Position numbers and translations under genes: made by a program | Notes under the pieces: generated by a model | Databases searched by the model: none | What the model was told of the DNA's origin: nothing | Seen by the model: only the letters and a program-made list of their open reading frames with translations | Source: an uncultured Bacilli bacterium | Lineage (GTDB): Bacteria; Bacillota_I; Bacilli_A; RF39; UBA660 | Length of the DNA: 47,415 nucleotides | Assembly: GCA_947623665.1 (NCBI GenBank) | Contig: CANQHJ010000003.1 | Location: 1-47,415 of the forward strand | Reading direction: 5' to 3' | Shown here: one piece after another, positions 42,727-47,415 of the stretch | Numbering within the stretch: the stretch's first letter is position 1 | Layout: every line of letters starts with the position of its first letter

Positions 42727-43596
42727 TTATTCATCTCCTAATTTGTAACCAACTACAAGACCAAGTCCTAAGAAGACTATTCCTATAATTATTTGAATTA
42801 TATCAAAATTTATAGAACTTACTTCATGATATACAGATACTGGTATAGCAATTACTGATGCAATGATAAATCCTAATACTCCAAAGTATGTTTTATGTTC
42901 AAATTTTTTAAGTAAGAATTCTATTAATTTAGCAACTAAAACAATACCTACTAGTACTCCTACTCCAAATACTCCTGCAACTATAATATTTGGTACAATA
43001 TTTTTAAAATGTGTAAGTTCTTTTATAATTCCTACTACTGGGAAGTAATAACCTAAAAGCATTAATACTAAAGAACCTGATACTCCTGGTATTATCATAG
43101 TAGCGGCTGCTATTACTCCTACTAAAAATAATGTTGTATACCCTATTACACTTAAATTTGCAAAATTTGCATTAGCAAGTCCCTTACCAAATATTTCTTC
43201 TGAGAAAGCTAGTATCATTACTAGTAAAAAAGTTAAAAGAGCAATTATATAACTTGATGGTTGTTTTACTTCTTTTGTGCCTTTTACTTTTCTAAGTAAC
43301 ATAGGAATACCTCCTACTACTAGTCCTACAAAAAATAAAGTAGTTGGTATAGGATAATGTTTAAAACTAGAATCTATTACATTACTCATTGTAATAATAG
43401 AAAGTCCCATTCCAATAAATATTGGTAATAAGAATTTTATATTTTCTTTTAATTTAGAAAAGAAATGACTTATAGCACCAATAAATTCTTCATAAATACC
43501 AAGAGTAAGAGCAAGTGTTCCTCCACTTACTCCTGGAATAATATTGGCAATACCCATAATAAAACCTTTTATAGCTAAAATAATATTTTTTTTCAT
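42727..43596 (-). CDS. popT: DUF368 membrane protein, PopT-like polyprenyl-phosphate transporter
   Basis: This 289-aa multi-pass protein has two internally similar halves, each with a Pro-Gly-Val-Ser-Gly motif: ANIIPGVSGGTLALTLGIYEE (about 16-36) and MIIPGVSGSLVLMLLGYY (about 167-184). DUF368 proteins have been reported to return undecaprenyl phosphate across the membrane for reuse. Being one base from uppP, which makes that product on the outer face, supports the same role. GAAGGAGAG precedes the ATG. The symbol is a family assignment. Confidence 0.88.
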   Translation of the reverse strand: MKKNIILAIKGFIMGIANIIPGVSGGTLALTLGIYEEFIGAISHFFSKLKENIKFLLPIFIGMGLSIITMSNVIDSSFKHYPIPTTLFFVGLVVGGIPMLLRKVKGTKEVKQPSSYIIALLTFLLVMILAFSEEIFGKGLANANFANLSVIGYTTLFLVGVIAAATMIIPGVSGSLVLMLLGYYFPVVGIIKELTHFKNIVPNIIVAGVFGVGVLVGIVLVAKLIEFLLKKFEHKTYFGVLGFIIASVIAIPVSVYHEVSSINFDIIQIIIGIVFLGLGLVVGYKLGDE

Positions 43597-43608
43597 AATA
43601 CTCTCCTT

Positions 43609-45228
43609 CTAATTATCGAATAATTCCATTAATAGTGGAACTACATGGCGTTTACGTGAAACGCAACCTTCAAAAAAGTGTCCTTCATCTAAATTATCTA
43701 TTCCATAAACTGCTTCTAAACCTGGACGAGATGCACTATTATAGATTATATATGATCCTTTTTTTATAAAATCTGTAACATAAAGAACTACTAGTTCATA
43801 ATTTTCTCTTTCATATACATCATCTAAAACTTTAACATATTCATCTAGTTCTCTTTCTATATCTTTAAAGTTCATTGTAAAGAATTGTCCTACTGCAAAT
43901 GTTTTGTCATTAACAGTATATACTTTAAAGTCATTATATAATACATCTTCTTTTGTCATTCCTTTAAGAGATGTACCTGCTTTTAATAAATCCATACCAT
44001 ATTTATGATAATCCACTTCAGCAATTTGTGATAATGCATCTACTGCTACTTTATCTCTAGTTGTTGCTGTTGGACTACTTAATATAAGTGTATCTGATAA
44101 TATTCCTGATAGCATCATTCCAGCAATTTCCTTAGGGATTGCTATATTTTTTTCTTGATATAAATAATAAATAATTGTATTTGTACTACCTACTGCCATA
44201 TTTCTAAAATCAACTGGAACAGTTGTAGTGATACTTCCTAAGTTATGATGATCTATTATTTCTACTATTTCTGCTTCTTCTATTCCTGTTGCACTTTGAG
44301 CCATTTCATTATGATCTACTAAAATTACTTTTTTTGGTTTTTTATCTGCTAAATCTGTTGTTTTTAAAAGTCCTAAACATTTATTATTTTTATCAACTAT
44401 TGGATAGTTAGTATGACGATTTTTAGGATTTAACTCCATTACTTCTGAAACATATGACATATCTTCAAATTTTATTGGGTCATATATTCTTATCATTGTA
44501 AATATATAATTAGCAAGACTTATTAATTTGGTAATATGAAATGTATCATAAGATGATCTTATAATGTTTACTTTATTTTCTTCAGCAAGTCTTAAATAAT
44601 GTGGTTTTATTTCACAGTCTCCTGATATTATTAAAAGTTTTACTTTAGATTCTATTGCATATTCAATAATGCTGTGTCTATCTCCTACTATTAAGGCCAT
44701 TTCTGGATGTAGTTTTACTTTTTCTATAAATGTTCTACTACGATAAGCTGCAACTAAAATATCTGCTTCTAATTCGTTATCATAACGAACTAAAGCCTCT
44801 CCTTTTAATACTTTTAACAAATTATCATATGATGAATGAAGTCTTCTTACTGTCTCACTAATAAAAGTATATGATAAATCTTTAACTGTAATTATTCCTA
44901 CTAATGTTCCATCATCTTTTACAACAGGAAGACCTGTAAGCCCTTCTTTTAACATTATTTGATATGCATTAAAAATAGTATCTGTATGTTTTACCATAAA
45001 TCCTTTGTGGTATTCTATATCTCTAATTTGTAGTTTTACGTCATTTAAGTATTTTGGTTCTGTTACATTAAAATATTTTAGAGCGTATGCTGTCTCTTTA
45101 TTTATATCACCTAAACTTCTTGCTTCACATGCTTCTCCTAATTGATTTTTTAAATATGCCATTGAGATACTAGCCGCTAAAGCATCAGTGTCAGGTTTTC
45201 TATGCCCAAACACAAATGTTTTCCTCAT
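43609..45228 (-). CDS. ppaC: Manganese-dependent inorganic pyrophosphatase with CBS and DRTGG regulatory domains
   Basis: This family II (DHH) pyrophosphatase is 539 aa from the ATG behind AAAGG; a TTG at 45237 overlaps that site. The catalytic part is split. FGHRKPDTDALAASI (4-18) is the first DHH motif. A CBS-DRTGG-CBS insert occupies about 70-305 (VKHTDTIFNAYQIMLKEGLTGLPVV; a DRTGG segment with LIVGDRHSIIEYAIES). Then come VDHNEMAQS, EIIDHHNLG and the C-terminal DHHA2 motif SRKRHVVPLL. Such CBS-PPases are controlled by adenine nucleotides. It lies 12 bases upstream of popT. Confidence 0.94.
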   Translation of the reverse strand: MRKTFVFGHRKPDTDALAASISMAYLKNQLGEACEARSLGDINKETAYALKYFNVTEPKYLNDVKLQIRDIEYHKGFMVKHTDTIFNAYQIMLKEGLTGLPVVKDDGTLVGIITVKDLSYTFISETVRRLHSSYDNLLKVLKGEALVRYDNELEADILVAAYRSRTFIEKVKLHPEMALIVGDRHSIIEYAIESKVKLLIISGDCEIKPHYLRLAEENKVNIIRSSYDTFHITKLISLANYIFTMIRIYDPIKFEDMSYVSEVMELNPKNRHTNYPIVDKNNKCLGLLKTTDLADKKPKKVILVDHNEMAQSATGIEEAEIVEIIDHHNLGSITTTVPVDFRNMAVGSTNTIIYYLYQEKNIAIPKEIAGMMLSGILSDTLILSSPTATTRDKVAVDALSQIAEVDYHKYGMDLLKAGTSLKGMTKEDVLYNDFKVYTVNDKTFAVGQFFTMNFKDIERELDEYVKVLDDVYERENYELVVLYVTDFIKKGSYIIYNSASRPGLEAVYGIDNLDEGHFFEGCVSRKRHVVPLLMELFDN

Positions 45229-45281
45229 TTTTATCAACCTTTCTTTTATTTCTTAACAAAAATTATATCATATAAATATCT

Positions 45282-45308
45282 AAAAAAAAAGTGTCTGATG
45301 ACACTTAA
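45282..45308 (-). terminator. Terminator of murC
   Basis: AAGTGTC and GACACTT arms with a four-base loop are followed by nine T on the minus strand. It overlaps the murC stop. Confidence 0.85.
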
Positions 45309-46615
45309 TCTTCTGATATAACTTTTTTAAAAGCATCTATTAAATCTTTTACATAGGTACATCCCATAAAACAAACAACGGAGTCTTTTTCATCTTTTAA
45401 TTTATACATTTCATCGGCACTTATTATTTCTGCATTATCTATTAGAGCTGTAATCATAGAAGATGATACATTCGGATAATCATCAGCAGACTCTCTATTA
45501 CAAACTATTTCTGTTAAGTAAGCTTTATCTGCTATTTTAAGACTATCTGCGAATTCTTTTGTAAAATCTTTTGTTCTTGAATATGTATTTGGTCTAAAGA
45601 TAACTACTAATCTTTTATTTTTATATTTTTGTTTTATAGCTTCTAGTGTTACTTTTATTTCTGTTGGATGATGAGCATAATCATCGATAATTACACAATT
45701 ATTTATAAAAGTTTCTGCAAAACGACGTTTAGCATTTTCAAATGATAAGAGTAATCTCTTAATTTCTTTTATTTCGATTTTTTGAAGATATGTAGCAATA
45801 ATAGCGGCAGTTGTGTTTAATACCATATGATCTCCAAATAGTGGTACTTCAAAACGATCAAGTAATTTACCATTCATATAAATATCAAATGATTCTCCAT
45901 TATCTTCTAACTTTACATTTTTTATTACTACATCATTATCTTCGTTAAAGCCATAGAAAATAACTGGTGTTTTATAATTTATTTTACGAACTTCTTCTAC
46001 ATCACCACAAGCAATTATTTTGTTCTTTGTATTATTGGCAAACTCTTCAAAAGCGTCTCTTATGTCATCTATATCTTTATATACATCTAAATGTTCTCTT
46101 TCTATGTTAGTTATAACAGAATATTCTGGTCTATAAGCTAAAAAGTGTCTATTAAATTCATCACTTTCAATTACAAAGTAATCGTTTGCTCTTGTTGCGT
46201 ATCCATCTCCTGCTCCTATAAAGTAATTACATCCAACAGTATTTGCAAGTATATGTTTTATAAGGGATGATGTGGTTGTTTTACCATGAGTTCCAGCAAC
46301 TGAAATTGTATTAAACATATCAATTATTTCAGCAACCACTTCACTGTATGCTTTTATGGTTGCATTTTGTTTTTTTGCTCTTTGTAATTCAGGATGATTA
46401 TTATTTAGAGCAACTGAATAAGTAACTATAGTATCACTATCTATTTCATAAGAGTCATCATAATATATTTTTATATTTCTTTTCTCTAATCCTTCTTCTG
46501 TAAATTTATGTTTTACAGCATCATCATATCCACTTACTTCATTACCTAAATCATATAAAATTTGAGCTAATGTACTCATACCAGTCCCTTTAATTCCTAA
46601 ACAGTAATATTTCAT
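45305..46615 (-). CDS. murC: UDP-N-acetylmuramate-L-alanine ligase
   Basis: MurC is the cytoplasmic ligase that adds the first amino acid (L-Ala) to UDP-MurNAc. The protein is 436 aa. GIKGTGMSTLAQIL (8-21) is the UDP-binding loop, VAGTHGKTTTSSLI the ATP P-loop, and VIDDYAHHPTEI the conserved ligase motif, followed by VIFRPNTYSRT. AGAAGG precedes the ATG. It lies 35 bases after the small anchored protein gene, with no terminator between them. Confidence 0.96.
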   Translation of the reverse strand: MKYYCLGIKGTGMSTLAQILYDLGNEVSGYDDAVKHKFTEEGLEKRNIKIYYDDSYEIDSDTIVTYSVALNNNHPELQRAKKQNATIKAYSEVVAEIIDMFNTISVAGTHGKTTTSSLIKHILANTVGCNYFIGAGDGYATRANDYFVIESDEFNRHFLAYRPEYSVITNIEREHLDVYKDIDDIRDAFEEFANNTKNKIIACGDVEEVRKINYKTPVIFYGFNEDNDVVIKNVKLEDNGESFDIYMNGKLLDRFEVPLFGDHMVLNTTAAIIATYLQKIEIKEIKRLLLSFENAKRRFAETFINNCVIIDDYAHHPTEIKVTLEAIKQKYKNKRLVVIFRPNTYSRTKDFTKEFADSLKIADKAYLTEIVCNRESADDYPNVSSSMITALIDNAEIISADEMYKLKDEKDSVVCFMGCTYVKDLIDAFKKVISED

Positions 46616-46650
46616 ATTTAGCCTTCTTTCTAGTATATTATATTAAATTG

Positions 46651-47286
46651 TCAATTCGTTGTACAATTAAAACCTTCTTTTTCTCTTAATTCTTTTACGC
46701 TTTGGTATGTTTCTTTATAGGTAAACTTCAATTCTGCATTTTTTGTAACACTTATAAAATCTACTGTAGCATTACCATCTTCATCTGTTGTAATTGTATC
46801 AGTAGTCTGTTCTTCTACTTTTTGTTGTGATATTTTATCAACTGCTTTTTTCTTTTTAAATTTTTTTAAATCTATTTTAATGTTATAATTTATACTGTTG
46901 CTTTCCAAACTGTGATGTTCTGTTAGACCATTATAGCTTTTAAAATTATTTATAACTTTTTCCATACTAGCATAATATCTATTTAATTTTTGCATACTTT
47001 CTTCACTATTATCAATTGGATTTATTTTAGAAGTATCTTCTATTTTTGTTAAAAGTCCTTTTTCTGTAAAAAACATTCTACTTGTTTCTTCAACAGAAAG
47101 TTCTGCTTCTAAATTTTTCTTTTTACGAACACACAAAATAGATTCAGGAAACTCTCTTTCTTCCTTAGACTCTATGTTAATGCCCAAATAACTTAAAACT
47201 TCTTTATAATAAATACCACTTACTAACATGCCAACACCTAGAAGTAATAAAAAAAATGCAAATAACCTTTTCATATCTTTTTTCAT
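46651..47286 (-). CDS. Membrane-anchored protein of unknown function upstream of murC
   Basis: This protein of about 211 aa has one N-terminal hydrophobic helix (LFAFFLLLLGVGMLVSGIYY) and a polar extracytoplasmic domain with two Cys (ILCVRKKK near residue 45 and the terminal FNCTTN). Its C-terminal stretch TKNAELKFTYKETYQSVKELREKEGFNC resembles the end of small lipoproteins of the YehR/DUF1307 type, but that is a weak impression. The longer frame from a TTG at 47310 would overlap the promoter. ATG 47286 and ATG 47274 are both possible starts. Confidence 0.65.
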   Translation of the reverse strand: MKKDMKRLFAFFLLLLGVGMLVSGIYYKEVLSYLGINIESKEEREFPESILCVRKKKNLEAELSVEETSRMFFTEKGLLTKIEDTSKINPIDNSEESMQKLNRYYASMEKVINNFKSYNGLTEHHSLESNSINYNIKIDLKKFKKKKAVDKISQQKVEEQTTDTITTDEDGNATVDFISVTKNAELKFTYKETYQSVKELREKEGFNCTTN

Positions 47287-47298
47287 CCTCTCATTTTG

Positions 47299-47327
47299 AT
47301 TATATAACAAAAATCAAGAATTGTAAA
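47299..47327 (-). promoter_or_regulatory. Promoter of the murC unit
   Basis: The minus strand has TTTACA, 17 bases and TATAAT, ending 13 bases before the likely ATG. Bases 47328-47415 hold no gene. Confidence 0.75.
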
Positions 47328-47415
47328 TTATGAAATTTTTTGAGTTTCGGTTTTTTACGAAGAATTTTAATTAATTTTTATCTTAATTGAAATCTTTGAT
47401 ACTTTTTTAATAAAT

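Noticed and set aside
1..47415. DGR reverse transcriptase, Avd or template repeat in this window
   Set aside because: None of the translated genes shows reverse transcriptase motifs, and no second GC-rich AAC-bearing block was seen.
1..47415. Alternative genetic code with TGA as tryptophan, as in Mycoplasma
   Set aside because: TGA ends several genes, including an overlapping ATGA junction at 1399-1402, and Trp is encoded by TGG.
1..47415. CRISPR arrays, rRNA operons, prophage
   Set aside because: No regularly spaced direct repeats, rRNA segments or phage structural genes were seen.

Overview
ORGANISM. The DNA is very AT-rich, with TTG/TTTACA plus TATAAT promoters, strong AGGAGG/GGTGAT ribosome binding sites and short hairpin-plus-T terminators. 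The gene set (FtsZ, FtsA, DivIB, MurB, MurC, MurG, FtsK/SpoIIIE, SirA, YneF, M16 pair) and several Bacillus-like gene orders (ftsK-ymfF-ymfH, tkt-sirA-yneF, mutL-miaA) point to a low-GC, walled Firmicute of the Bacilli, possibly one of the uncultured gut lineages related to Mollicutes or Erysipelotrichia (RF39-like). That placement is inference. TGA is used as a stop (for example in the inactive M16 gene and the second WG-like gene), so the standard bacterial code applies. Apart from one CDS, one tRNA and one candidate micro-ORF, everything is on the minus strand. LAYOUT (plus coordinates; minus genes read right to left). 0.1-5.8 kb: two M16 proteins, deoD and ftsK/spoIIIE. 5.9-10.3 kb: a MarR regulator with a heterodimeric ABC exporter whose second ATP site is degenerate. 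10.4-11.8 kb: a large TasA-like exported protein whose C-terminus is encoded by a sharply GC-rich block resembling a variable region of a diversity-generating retroelement (DGR), although no reverse transcriptase lies in the window. 12.0-15.9 kb: three paralogous WG-repeat-like proteins, split by an IS3-family element with intact inverted repeats and an A7 frameshift site. 15.9-18.9 kb: a three-gene acyl-CoA dehydratase activase-like operon that runs into the WG-like genes. 18.9-22.0 kb: two related membrane proteins and one plus-strand membrane protein. 22.0-24.5 kb: gltX, a divergent tRNA-Gln(CUG), and an 800-base gap that holds a 23-codon ORF and a probable structured RNA. 24.5-30.8 kb: division and wall genes (murG, murB, divIB, prs, ftsA, ftsZ). 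30.8-33.0 kb: two small TasA-like proteins and a membrane-anchored protein. 33.0-38.8 kb: miaA, mutL, a prepilin-like gene, uvrC and a coiled-coil protein. 38.9-41.6 kb: yneF, sirA and a transketolase gene broken by one frameshift, with a probable small RNA upstream. 41.9-47.3 kb: uppP, a DUF368/PopT gene, a CBS-domain pyrophosphatase, murC and a small anchored protein. HOW IT FITS TOGETHER. Most of the window is core wall synthesis and division (lipid II synthesis, carrier-lipid recycling, Z-ring), DNA repair and translation. The accessory interest lies in the candidate hypervariable surface protein, the IS-interrupted paralog family and two or three unannotated structured RNAs.
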